Shown here piece by piece: positions 23,824 to 34,782 of a stretch of DNA of 64,000 nucleotides. Positions within the stretch are counted from its first letter, which is position 1. Each line of letters opens with the position of its first letter. The DNA lies in assembly GCA_947069175.1 (NCBI GenBank), contig CAMTDV010000007.1, positions 54,951,583-55,015,582 on the forward strand, written 5' to 3'. A program made the position numbers and the translations under genes. This stretch comes from Scalesia atractyloides (Eukaryota; Streptophyta; Magnoliopsida; Asterales; Asteraceae). The notes beneath the pieces are model-generated. The model was not told the DNA's origin. It ran no database searches and saw nothing but the letters and a program-made list of their open reading frames with translations.

Positions 23824-23912
23824 ATGTTTCTGCCGGGTTTCGAACCCGGGTCAGTCAGCCGGGTCAACGACTTAACACTCAACTCTCCAACCACTGCGCC
23901 ACTAGTGTTTCT
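23824..23912 (-). repeat. tRNA-like module opposite to LTR sense
   Basis: On the - strand a box A (GTGGCGCAGTGGTTGGAG) is followed about 45 bases later by CCCGGGTTCGAAACCCGG, which includes box B. It lies about 180 bp from the LTR 5' end, the same relative place as the modules at 2880 and 26845. Confidence 0.65.
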
Positions 23913-24160
23913 TGTTAATTATTAGAATCAATTAATTCATAACATGTTTCCCGAATTCAAAACCGGCGCCCAAATTTCAGTCGTCGGAAATCCCGGCGAT
24001 CTCGCGAGATTGAACGGTTTCTTTTGTTCTTAACGTAAACATTTACTAGGATATCGGTTATAACCGACGCCTGAACCCGCGACACAAGCTATAACCGTCG
24101 GAAAACGTAATGACTTTGAATCAAGTCGGAAATTGGACCAAATTCATCGATAACCTGCCT

Positions 24161-24170
24161 TATAAATACC
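24161..24170 (+). promoter_or_regulatory. LTR TATA box
   Basis: TATAAATACC about 520 bp into the LTR. The family A LTR at 36967 has the same box on its own strand (38191-38200), which supports a conserved LTR promoter. Confidence 0.6.
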
Positions 24171-24606
24171 TCCTCGAACCTCTGCAAGCTTTTTCGCTCA
24201 AAACCGCACCTTTACCCGACGTAATTCCATTCGCCGGAAAATTTCTGTACCTCGCCGGAAAACCGAACCCTTCACTTCTGAGCCTTACTGAACCCCTGAG
24301 CTTATACCGAAGTCACCCACATCCTTTTCAAGCTTGCTGAAGACTCTCTGCCGCAAGACACACGACGCCGGAATCTTTTGCTGTCACCGGAGTTCCGCCG
24401 GAGAAACATAGGAGTCCAGTCGGTATACCTTACGCCTAATTTTTCTTTCTTTTTATTTATATCTCACCTGTAATTAACTGAAACACGCTAACGAACATGA
24501 TTAAAACTTCGAACCAGTCAATCATCGTTTCTGGTTAAAACTGACGAAGAAGACGAAGTTTCGGTAACATATAAGTTTAATTTAAATCAAGAAATAACTC
24601 GGGTTA

Positions 24607-25185
24607 GACACACAGTCCAGCGGTGGACTGTGTGCACATTAAACACGTAAACGTCTCGAGTTCGAATCTTGTCCCACACATGCTTGCCTTAATAAAAATG
24701 TCTTTTTGTTAACCGAACCGGAGTCACCGCTGTACATGTTAAGTATAATAACAACCGGAATAAAACCAAGATAGACACACAATCCAGTGGTGGGCTATGT
24801 GTATGTTTAATCACAGGACACGAGTTCGAGTCCGGACTACCGCACCGGTCCGAACAATTATCAAACTTTTTATTTAAGTCAGAAATGAAAATACTTAGTT
24901 TGTATTTAAGTATAATAAAAATCAGTTTATTTAACAAGTTGGACACACAGTCCAGCGGTGGACTGTGTGTTAACATAAACCACAGGTCCTGGGTTCAAGA
25001 CCTGTGGAGCGCACCGAGTCACTGATTAAAACCTTTTTAGAAATAAGTTGATTTTCGGTTTAATCTAATTAGTATATAAATATAATTAAAAACAGAAATA
25101 TTTCGGGTTAGACACGTAGCTCAGTTGGTAGAGCTGCGTGCACGCGTACGGGAGGTCTCGGGTTCGAGCCTCACCCAGTGCACAC
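24607..25185 (+). repeat. Tandem array of four tRNA-like modules (about 168-bp period)
   Basis: The landmark GACACAC or GACACGT starts at 24607, 24774, 24942 and 25111, giving spacings of 167, 168 and 169 bp. Each unit has a box-A-like region (CAGTCCAGCGGTGG in three, GTAGCTCAGTTGGTAGAGC in the fourth) and a TTCGA box B 45-50 bases later. The fourth looks most like a tRNA D-arm and T-arm, but its ends do not form an acceptor stem. The remainder of each unit is AT-rich filler. Confidence 0.85.
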
Positions 25186-25201
25186 TTACACGCATACGAA
25201 C

Positions 25202-25245
25202 CGGTCAAACAGTCAAGGTCAAAGGTCAACGGTCAAAAAAGTCAA
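25202..25245 (+). repeat. GGTCAA cluster in the LTR
   Basis: GGTCAA or GTCAA occurs six times in about 44 bp directly downstream of the tRNA-like array; the reverse complement is the W-box core TTGAC. Compare the larger array at 40968-41160. Confidence 0.7.
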
Positions 25246-25656
25246 CTTTTTTTTATTATTTTTATTTATTTATTTTAATTAAAAATCAATTAAAAATACT
25301 TAAAAATAACATTTTTAAGGTTAGAAAATAGCCTTAAACTCACAAAAATACACCCAACAATCCTACTAAAATGGATTAATAAAATCCGTTTACTTACCGA
25401 ACCATAATGCTATTTATCTAGGTTAATTTCACTCGTGGTTAAAACCACTTCGCGTGCATTCAACATCATCAACCGAACGCACCCACTGTGAGTGAATCTT
25501 ACAACTCCCCCTTTTTAATTACACGTTTTGGGGTGTGTCATGTGTCACAAAATAATTAACTCGTTTATTTAAACTTGTGCCATACCATATCGTGATCTAA
25601 ACTTAGATTGTTTATATTGTTGTGATTATGTATTTCATTTTGTCAACTTATATGAA

Positions 25657-25940
25657 ATTCATTCATTAAGCCCATCAGTTCCTCGTGAGAGACGAGTTGA
25701 GCAACGCGTGCCTCAAAACCAATCCATTATTGTTCATGTGTGTATTATTGAGTTTATATTGTTTGTAGTTATGTCTTTCATATTATCATGTTTATGCAAT
25801 TCATTCATTAGGCCCATCAGTTCCTCGTGAGAGACGAGTTGAGCAACGCGTGCCTCTAAACGATCCATTATTGTTCATGTGTGTATTGTTTAATATTAAA
25901 TTGATTTAAGAATAAGTTTACATCTATTTTTACTCATGTG
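25657..25940 (+). repeat. 142-bp tandem duplication in the LTR
   Basis: The segment with GCCCATCAGTTCCTCGTGAG, GACGAGTTGAGCAACGCG and TTGTTCATGTGTGTATT occurs at 25657 and 25799 with few differences. The family A LTRs at 1076 and 36967 carry it once (near 1540 and 37440, other strand), so the duplication is specific to this copy. Confidence 0.85.
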
Positions 25941-26844
25941 TGGTTGTGCACTTTATTTCATAATCAATTAAATAAACTTGTTCAAATGTTTTCCATAGGG
26001 TTCACTCGCCAACTTTTTGTTGATCCAAAAAACCCTTTTACACAGATACAGGTGAACAGGATGAAGCAAGGAAAACATAGGAAATGCCTTAGAAGAAAAC
26101 AAAGAAGCTTAGATTGATGTTTAGGTCATTGATGTAATTATGATTGTAAATTTCCATTAAATTGTATTAATGAATATGAAACGTTAAAATAAATGTCATG
26201 AGCTTTGATGATAACCCAATCATGCCCCGATCACCTTTTCTGCTGCGGGTCGGGGTGTGACACTAAGAATCCTAGTTTCACCAAGAATTCAATTCAGATT
26301 GTAAATGCCCTCTATCACATAAATTAAATAGAGGCGTTTTGTAGAACGCGGAAAAATAATAAGAATGGGCTTTGGAATTACTAGATTTGGTTGAGTATTA
26401 AAAGAGAAGTCGTAGGTTGAAGTTTGGAGCCCTAGAATGTTCTTGGATCAAATTTGTGATGCATAATTGATGAAATGATGAATTTCAGTGGCGTTTTGTT
26501 AAGTTCGATCAAGGCTTTCTATTGGTATAAGAATCTTGATCTGATTTTATACATGTAAGAAAACCCAATTTCTAGGATAGAATATGATAATGGTGATGTT
26601 GATTTGATAATCAACTTGATGATTAAAGGTGATAACGAATCGATTGGTTTGTGCAGTCATAATTCTCCCTTATAACAAAGTCAATGGAACTAAAATGGTT
26701 CGTAATCGACACGTGTAATGTCCTACAATATCAGGTTTAAGGTTTGGGTTTTGCCGTTTCAGCTCATGTTCGCGAAGTAGCAGGGGTGTTGGTTTCCGGG
26801 TTAAGTTGTTAAATAAAAAAATGGGATTGATTATTAATAGAACA

Positions 26845-26925
26845 TGTCTGCAGCTCAGTGGTTGGAGTGATGTGTGTTTTGTTCGGTTGGCCGTGCAAAC
26901 CCGGGTTCGAGTCCCTCCCATGCCG
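26845..26925 (+). repeat. tRNA-like module near the 5' end of the outer LTR
   Basis: GCAGCTCAGTGGTTGGAG (box A) and CCCGGGTTCGAGTCCC (perfect box B) lie about 45 bases apart. It is opposite in sense to the - strand LTR 20323-27341 and about 420 bp from its 5' end. Confidence 0.65.
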
Positions 26926-27597
26926 GTTCAACCTTTTCTTTCCTTTTTCTTCATTTTAATGTTTCGGTAATTACCCAATAGTCCCGTACTATAGTAATTA
27001 GGCTAACTAGGTTTTATACTTAATAAATTAACCTAGTAAGTTGTTTTAGGTTATAAGGTAGTTTCCAATAGTTACAAAACTAACCCTCTACTACTATAAC
27101 AATGCTAACTTGATTTATACTAAGTGGACTAACATAGTTAGTCGATTTAAGTTATTATATAGTTTCTAGTAATTACATATCTGACCCCTTAACTTATAAC
27201 AAACATTTATAACGTTGTTAATGCTTCCTTTTTTTATAAATTTAACTGAGCTAAATGAAATTCTTTATACGTTTAAAGTTTTTAGCCCAGTTTTGCAATT
27301 TGGGTCGGGTTTCGGAGATCCGTTTTTTGGTGGATGTTACAACATGTACAACTACCAACAGTTCAACATTGTATGCACAAACAACCATGACTCTCAACAA
27401 AACATTTAAATAACGAAACTCAGAGGTGTATGATGGCGGCAACACACAATACTAAGCCAAATCCTCACCAACATCACAACTTTTGCTCTCGGAAGAATAT
27501 TGTTTTTAACCACTCAGACGAACCCAGTTGTAAATCAGCAAACAACAACATAATGGGGCCAATAAAGAGCATTTAAATAACATTGCACACCTAAGTA

Positions 27598-28190
27598 GCC
27601 ATAATCAACATCAAAACAACCATAAAACAAAGCTCATAAGCAATTGACGGTTGCACTTTAGGTTACCATGCCAAGTCCAAAGCAACATCATAGCTAAGTG
27701 TCTCCAATGAGTCATAAGCCATCTTCATCGACCCAACAAACAAACATCACAAAGACTAACAACAACTATAAAACGACAAAACATCTCCGATGAACATTAT
27801 CGTTACAACCGTTACAAACCCTTAAAACAAATAGCCAAACATAAGAATTTTTAAGCAATAGACGACTACAATTTAAGTTACTAAGCCAAGCCCAAAGCCA
27901 CATCATAGATTATTTTGAACCACTAAGGCTAAGTGACTTATACATCATCCAACAACAACATAACCTAAATGGCCATAATCAACATCAAAACAACCATAAA
28001 ACAAGCTCATAAGCAATAGATGGTTACAATGTAAATTACCAAGCCAAGTACAAAGCAGAGTCATAGTTAATGGTCTCCAATGAGCCATAGGCCATCTTAG
28101 TAGACCCAACAAACAAACGTCACAAAGATAAACAACAATTGTAAAACCACAAAGGATCTCCAGTCAACATTATCCTTACACCATCACATA
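27598..28190 (+). repeat. 374-bp tandem duplication, diverged
   Basis: GCCATAATCAACATCAAAAC starts both copies (27598 and 27972). Each continues through TCTCCAATGAG, GACCCAACAAACAAAC and AACATTAT, with scattered substitutions. A half-copy of the CATAAGCAAT...CCAAGCC segment is at 27842. No coding frame is conserved between copies. Confidence 0.8.
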
Positions 28191-28800
28191 GGCTTAAAAA
28201 CTCAAAAAGGTCTCATATGAACATCCAAAAACATTTGTATACTAAAATCAAGGTTAAACAAAAGCATCAGAGTTCAATAATGAGACCCCGATTAACATAA
28301 AAACACATGCACCAACCAGATCGTCCATAGAGACACAAAACCCAGACCAGGAAACCAAAAACAAAAGATCAAATAACGAACCGTAAGTCATCTTCTTTAA
28401 TGATAGAAGGATACCCCCCAAAAAAGGCATAATACAACAAATCCTTAAAGCCAACACAAAACCCTAACATTAAACTACAAAAAGAACCTCCGAAGCATAA
28501 TGTGTCGTTTCTAACGACGCCAAAACACGTAAAAGTCAAAACGGAGACGACAACGAGAGTTTATGGACTAACCTTGCCATACAAAAATATATTCATTAAT
28601 ATACGTAAGCTAAATGTGGGGCTGATCTATCTAAGTTTACCATGTGAAACTTACTATAGATTAGGTCGATTTTATATGATATATAAAACGATTCAAAACT
28701 TAACAGTCTCATACCAAAACTAGTGTCGATGATGAAGAAACAAGGATGTCATTCGAGTGTTTATGTTTTAAATTGATTCTTATTATACATTCTCTACGTC
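28191..28800. other. AT-rich gap, nothing recognised
   Basis: Frames at 28254-28457 (-) and 28502-28723 (+) show no recognisable content. Confidence 0.35.
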
Positions 28801-28804
28801 AAAT

Positions 28805-29170
28805 AATGGTGTGTACATCAAAAAGATATGGAGAAATTTTGATTTCAATGTACATCATTTAATAAACTCACCATACATTTCTCTATGTACTTGTTAAAAG
28901 TGCGGTATAAACAATAATTTTTTTTGGTGTGTATATCAAAAAGTGAGGTATAATCGCAAAGTAATATTTTGAGTATAACAATTTAATAAAAAGAATATAT
29001 GTAGAAATTTTGATTTCAAGTACCTCACTTGATTAACACACCATACATTTCTCTCTATAGTTGTTAAAAGCGGGGTATAAAAAAAAAAAAACATTTTGTG
29101 TGTACATCAAAAAGTGAGGTATAATCGCAAGGTAATCTTATGAGTATAAAAAATTAATAAAAAAGTGAGC
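28805..29170 (+). repeat. Local direct repeats of about 170 bp
   Basis: GTGTACATCAAAAAG or a variant occurs near 28811, 28929 and 29099. CACCATACATTTCTCT is found near 28869 and 29039, each followed by TTGTTAAAAG. The last two units are about 170 bp apart and clearly homologous. Confidence 0.7.
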
Positions 29171-29216
29171 TATGATCTATTTACACTGACATTTAACTTT
29201 CAAAGTATCTACCAAC

Positions 29217-29377
29217 TATGGATAAGCATTTGGTATCGGTACCCGTTTTTTTATATTTTTAGTATCGGTACCGGTTCAGTACAGTGCCGGCTAAATACCG
29301 AATTTTACCTCCAAATACCACTACCGTACCGGTACCTCAGTTTTAACGATTTCGGTACCGGTACCACGCTCATCCCA
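29217..29377 (+). mobile_element. Small hAT-type MITE (161 bp) with GGTACCGG repeats
   Basis: The left end TATGGATAAGCATTTGG and right end (reverse complement TGGGATGAGCGTGG) form a loose TIR. Flanks CTACCAAC (29209-29216) and CTATCAAC (29378-29385) match at seven of eight bases. The inside has several TATCGGTACC or GGTACCGG palindromes. The element at 49827 belongs to the same family. Confidence 0.7.
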
Positions 29378-29564
29378 CTATCAACGGTTCTTGCAACACC
29401 TATGAACGATGATGATCTAGGACTTGGAGCCATGAGGTCGGTGTTGTCACCTCCAATATGTAACACCCTGTAAAATCGTGTCCAATAATATAGTGACACG
29501 TGTTGTATTTTTAATATAGTCAATTAAAAGACTAATATGGACTAAAAGTGACACCATGCTCAAA

Positions 29565-29830
29565 CTGAGCCTCTGAAAGACTTTCTGATGTCAACATGCA
29601 TAAACCTAGCCTCTGAATGACCATTAGTGTCGTCATGCATAAAAACGTAGCCTCTGAACGACCATTAGTGTCGTTATGCATAAAACGTAGCCTCTGAACG
29701 ACAATTAGTGTCGTTATGCTTAAACTCGGCCTCTGAGTGACCGTTGTGTCAACATGCCTAGCCTCTGAGTGACATCGGAGTCAACATGCTTATACTGAGC
29801 CTCTGAGAGATCCTTTACGTAGTCTTAACT
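29565..29830 (+). repeat. Short tandem repeats at the LTR 5' side
   Basis: A unit of about 50 bp, GCCTCTGAACGACCATTAG then TGTCGT, ATGCATAAA, recurs five to six times with substitutions. Confidence 0.75.
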
Positions 29831-30112
29831 CTCATATGTCCTGTTTGTTGGACGAGAGTGATTAAATCCAATAATATATAAAATTTGGATAATGGAGGGA
29901 TTAAAAGTGTCAACATGTTAATTTATACCTCTGAGTGACCTTTTAACGAACCGAGAGCTCGACAATGACCGGGCATAATCCCGGATATGTCAAGTATTGG
30001 CTACAGAGGGCTAAAAGTGCCAAAAGGGTGTTTTAGAAGGTTTTTAGAAGCTTTAATAAGTTAAGGGGCTAAAAGTGTCAAGGTTTGAAAGTGGCCGTGG
30101 ATCGGTTGCGGG

Positions 30113-30143
30113 CCGCGAGAGACATGCCCTGTGTCTCTCGCGG
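30113..30143. repeat. Perfect 12-bp GC-rich hairpin in the LTR
   Basis: CCGCGAGAGACA (30113-30124) and its exact reverse complement (30132-30143) are separated by 7 bases, about 170 bp upstream of the LTR TATA box. It stands out from the AT-rich LTR. Confidence 0.9.
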
Positions 30144-30314
30144 GGCGCCAGAGGATATCTGCTGCAGAAAATTTTGCTTGGCTCCCAAACAAAACTCCAA
30201 AACCATTAAAACCGAAACCATGGCTTCCAAATTGTTATGCCATGTTTTGGGACACTTGTAAGCTTCCTCTTACACCCCTAAACACCTGGCTTCATCTCCT
30301 TTGAGTTCTCCAAC

Positions 30315-30324
30315 TATAAATAGG
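30315..30324 (+). promoter_or_regulatory. LTR TATA box
   Basis: TATAAATAGG followed within about 40 bp by a pyrimidine-rich leader, as in an LTR U3/R junction. Confidence 0.6.
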
Positions 30325-33300
30325 TGCTTAAGTTCACATTCCAACTTGCACCTTTCTCATTTATTCACTCTTCTCCCTCCTCTGGAAGTTCCTAACTGAA
30401 AGGAGCATCCAACTTAGTTCTCTTGCATTCTAGGAACCTCTTGTAAGTGTTCCTTGCTCTTGCATTTTCGTTTATAGGCTTTTATAGCCAAAAGTCAAGT
30501 GTTTTTCGGAAAACACTTTGACTTTCGGTTAAGACCATTATGGTCCAACCATTGTTTGAAATGAACCATGGCTAAGTGATCGTAATAAGGTAGGTGTTAG
30601 TCCCTATAAAGGGCACCTCCTGAAGATCACGTTTGCTAGACCAATTGACGGGTCAAAGTTATGATATTAAAAAGTCAAACAGGCCATTTTTTTGGAAAAT
30701 CATAAATTGATCTTATATATGTTATGAAACATGTTTTGACACTTAAACAAGTTGGTAATAATTATTAGAACACTTAAGAACATGTTCGACTCGTCAATTT
30801 CAGTTCTAGGGTCGGTTCGCAACTGAAAGTCGCGAAGTTTGACTTCTGCTTTGACTTTCGATTCTAACCCAATTTAGATTAGTTACCTACTGAACTAAAG
30901 TTGCATTATGATCATAATATAATGTAGCATAACCCTTGAGGTTATATTACATGATCATAATCAGAATCCAAGTTTATGCGCAAGTTCCATAATTATGTCA
31001 TTCTTGACTAAAATGTCCTTTTTGTATAAAACAATGTTTTAAATGGTAATGAACTTGAAAATGAGTTTCTTACTGATGTAATATTATAAGTAGGATTATT
31101 TGGGATGTTAAACCAAGTTATAAACTGAGTTTTCAAGCAAGTCCTTAAACTATGGCGATAAATGGCGATTTTAGCCCTTGTGGCTCATAAACTAGTTTTA
31201 ATCAAATCTTTTCAAGATAAATCATCTAGCTACTGATATGTTTTGTTCAATAACATATTTAAGACATTTTAATCTAACCTTAACATCATTTTTCATAAAC
31301 ATCGCATAAAGACGTCATTTTACGACAAAAGCGTCGTTTCAGCGCATAGTATGGTTTTAAACCATATTAATTGACCAAGACTTGTTACCTACTGATTTTG
31401 AAACTTATTTTAAACATATTTACAGTAGGTACATATTATTAACTCAGAATCCCAAATAATTTATAAACTTTGTGTAAAATGACCAAAATGCTCATTCGGT
31501 GCATAATTTGGTCATAAAAGATAATTTACACATAGAATTGATATCCTACTGATATTATATCATAAATAAATTATTTTTCCAGAATACTTATGGTTATAAA
31601 CTTAAAATATATTCAAGTTCCTTTTATACAGTATATAACTACCGAATGCCCTTATAAGGCATAATTTCGTTTTAAAACCTTAAACGGGCATATAAGTTGA
31701 TATCCTACTGATATCATAACTTATTTAAAATATAATGACATATAGAACTTTTCCATAACCTATCCGGTTACCCAATATCGCTAATATGCGCACGGTTAAG
31801 TATATGTAACTATTTTACGAAAATTAACCGAAACGGGTTTAACCTTGTCATTTAAGCTTCAAAATCCAGAATGTTAATTGTTTGCCCATATTATGCAAGT
31901 CAAAGTACTTGCCGGGTTTAAACTACATTCTATCCAATCATCGTTTAATCAAGCGTTATACGTATTGATCATGTACACTACGTTCTAAGTCTATGACTTA
32001 AATAAAGACCATTAGTATAAATTGGTTAGCTTATGCCATAATACAGACTAGAGCCTTGTCGGTAAATGCTATCTGGAGTTGGTACTTTTGTATACGGTTG
32101 AGTTATTAAAATTTAAAAGAAGATCAGCTCAGGTAACTACTCTCGACTTATTTTCCGTATACGGGCTTGGGATACGGTAAACTATTACCGCTTGGTCCAA
32201 AATGGGGTCAATCAAATGCCCGTTTGTGGCCATTAAACCCTATATTTCATTTTAATCAGTTTTGTTTGATAACTTTAACATCGGGGGTTAAATTACCGTG
32301 TCCTGGATATCCTCGGCTCAATACATTAGTTATTGGTCACGACCTTAGCACGGGGTGTAGGCATACACCTCTCAGATGCTCATATGCAAATTACCCAAGA
32401 CGTTGGGATAACTCCTTCGTGAGTTCGTAAGTGGTGTGTATTTAATCATGTCTCGGTTTCTTTACTGGGCCCTGTATGTATTGACAAACATGTGAATCTG
32501 ATACAAAGTTGTAAATTCAACTTTCCTAAGTTAATAAAAGATTTTGTGCCGTTTTGCACTTAAAAATCATTTTAAAGTTTTGAAAATAAGTCAGTTGGGT
32601 GTATTTACCAGCGAAAGCTGACGTATCGTCCAAAGACTAAACTGCAGGTACAATACGAAATAGGCCGGAAGCTACTCGGTAGAAAATAAGAGGATCTTGC
32701 AAATCCTTAGATCTGCCCTAAAGTCTGTTAGATATTCTCTCTTTGTACATTTTATGATCCGCGTATGGATCTTCTATTATGAGCCTGAATATTATTTTAT
32801 ATTTCGAACAATTCAGTTTGTAATAGTAATTTTACTCCAAGACTTCCATTGTGCCGTATTTAATTGACTGTGATGTTATCAACTGACGTCACGATACTCT
32901 TCACCCGGGCCCACCGGTGAATGGATTTGGGTTGGAAATCCGGGGTGTGACACAATAGCCATAGCTCATAGCTCGTTTAAGCTTGCCACACCGCCTTCCA
33001 ACTATAAGCTCTCGTAAACAATAGGGATCTCTTCTACTCCACTATGTATCCTGTCGCACCCCCCATGTAATCCCATCGCATCAGAGCGGGGCGTGATCTG
33101 AATGGTATCCTCAATGCACAGCGGAAGGAGACGTGAGTGCTAAAACTTCTAATAAGTGAACGCCCGCTAAGTACTCGAATCCCCATGGGTTCCACTATTC
33201 CAACTGTGCCATACTTGTAATTGAAACCTGAGAAAGAACATGCGAAAAATCAACATAAAGTTGGCGAGTTCATAGTTTGTTTGTTTTTGTTTCAAATGAG

Positions 33301-33380
33301 TCATAAAACATTTGAGCATTTCGCATTCGAAAACCGGTTTGTGGGATCATAGTATCCCAAAGCATTTGAAATGTCATATC

Positions 33381-33560
33381 TGTATAACAGTATTGAAATG
33401 TAATCTGTGCTGTTTGTAAACCGATGCATATAACTGTTATGTTTGTAAACCGGTGATAAAATGTTTTCAATCGTATCTGTAAACCGGTATTGAAATATTT
33501 TCTGTCATGTCTGTAAACCGATCTTGAAATGTTTTTCTGTTGTATTTGTAAAACTTGTAT
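33381..33560 (+). repeat. Minisatellite, about 34-bp unit, six copies
   Basis: TGTAAACCGGT or variants start at 33381, 33415, 33444, 33479, 33512 and 33547, each followed by TTGAAATGTTTTCTG-like sequence. It lies in the left part of the split family D LTR. The 106-codon - strand frame over it is a by-product. Confidence 0.8.
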
Positions 33561-33650
33561 AACTGTCAACGACGATTTCTTCCGGTCCACCCGGCTAGGA
33601 CTATAAAAACACTACATGCTGCCACACAAGGACCCATGAGTGGGGCTCGC

Positions 33651-33966
33651 TGTCACACCCTGACCCGCAGCGGAAAATGGTAGTAGGGGCATGATTGGGT
33701 TTTCATCAAAGCTCATGACATTTACTATAAAGTTTCATATTTATTATTTCCAATTTAAAGGAGAAATTACAATAAACATACAAGCACAACATGTTCTAAA
33801 CAAAACATTCATGAACTCTTTATTTTTCTTCTAAGGCAAATTCCTAGTGTTACTTGCTTCAACATGTTCACCTGTATCATGTGTAAAAATGGTTTTTGGG
33901 TCAACAAAAGTTGGCGAGTGAATCTTATTTAAACATTGGAAAAAATTAATTATATTGGTTATTTAA
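33651..33966 (-). repeat. Truncated 3' LTR of the gag element
   Basis: Matches 36967-37280 nearly base for base, from TGTCACACCC through AAAGTTGGCGAGTGAATC to GGTTATTTAA, then homology stops abruptly. The remaining 1.75 kb of the LTR and the polypurine tract are missing. Confidence 0.9.
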
Positions 33967-34782
33967 TTATATTATTGAGGCGGTAACGTTCCTACTAAGG
34001 GTTGAATGCCCTGCTACATGAATCGTTTTTTGATGCCTGAGGTGTAGAAGTGAAAAACATTGTAACACGAAGATGGCCAACCGGATATTGCCTCATGATA
34101 AGGGGTTTTGAGAAAAATCAGAGCGTCATAATGATAAAGTTACCTCACAAAATGAAATCATCAACCACATCGCTATCAAAACTGAGATTGACACTACTTA
34201 CACAGAACTTCCCATAACCGTCTAACAATGCTTTTGATCACCTAACAAGAACACTTATATATAGGAAGTACCTGCGGCGTATCCACCATGTCCTTGTCAA
34301 ATTTTCATTGGCCTTGTTATTAAGTCATAATAGTTCTATGTGACTCGTCCTAAAATCTACCAAACATAAACAAACACAACAACCCATGCTTGAGTCTCGA
34401 GTCCGAAGAAAGCAAGACTAAATGACGGCGATACCTCTCTCGTGTGTTATGAGAAAGTGGTCAGTCTATGAAAAATTGGGACACGGCCCAACTTCCCTAA
34501 ATGATGAGACGGGGTTCGTCGTGATGTATGATGACATGAATGACATGAAATTTAATCGTTGTATAAAGATATGTAATGAAACAAATTGAGATAGCGTGAT
34601 ACAAATTGCATTAATGGCATTAATATGAAATAATGAAATCTAGAAATATTATTACCTAAATTGAAAACAATGGTAACTTGAATAGTCAGGACAAGAAATG
34701 GAATTTATTAAAGCTTGGATTGGGAATAAAAATAAAATAAACAACTAGAGTAGAGTCTTGAGTCTTCATGATGGGAGAAAGG

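Larger units (their letters stand above)
23642..26262 (+). mobile_element. Solo LTR, family A (2621 bp), TSD CTAAG
   Basis: Starts TGTAACATCC and ends GGGTGTGACA, flanked by perfect CTAAG repeats (23637-23641 and 26263-26267). It sits inside the older LTR 20323-27341. A TATA box (TATAAATACC) is at 24161-24170. Internal order is: antisense tRNA-like module (23824-23912), TATA, four sense tRNA-like modules (24607-25185), a GGTCAA cluster (25202-25245), a 142-bp tandem duplication (25657-25940), then the 3' end with CTGCGGGTCGGGG. No PBS or coding sequence is seen. Confidence 0.94.
20323..27341 (-). mobile_element. Probable LTR (family A relative), split by a nested LTR
   Basis: The right end (27341) reads GGATGTTACA, and inward CCGTTTTTTGG and GGGTCGGGTTT match the 5' end of family A LTRs. 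The left end (20323) reads TATCACACCC then GATTCGCAGCG and GCGGGGCATGAT, matching family A 3' ends, with the terminal G changed to A. Flanking 5-mers are ACAAG (20318-20322) and ACATG (27342-27346), four of five matching. The + strand solo LTR 23642-26262 with its TSD is inserted inside. Without it the element would be about 4.4 kb, long for the family, so the pairing of the two ends is an inference. Confidence 0.6.
29459..32952 (+). mobile_element. Solo LTR, family C (3494 bp), TSD CAATA
   Basis: Starts TGTAACACCC and ends GGGTGTGACA, with perfect CAATA repeats at 29454-29458 and 32953-32957. The first 57 bp recur in reverse at the left edge of the window. A TATA box (TATAAATAGG, 30315-30324) lies 860 bp in. 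Early in the LTR, GCCTCTGAxTGACC / GTGTCGTxATGC segments repeat (29565-29810). No coding, PBS or polypurine tract is seen; an 87-codon frame at 32167 has no domain. LTRs of this length with such termini suggest a long-LTR Ty3/gypsy (Tekay/Del-type) element, which is inferred. Confidence 0.93.

Noticed and set aside
24689..24976. 95-codon - strand ORF with two similar halves
   Set aside because: Its internal repeat simply reflects the 168-bp tRNA-like array.
25111..25185. Functional tRNA gene
   Set aside because: The D-arm and T-arm look right, but the ends do not form a 7-bp acceptor stem and the unit is one of four diverged tandem copies in an LTR.
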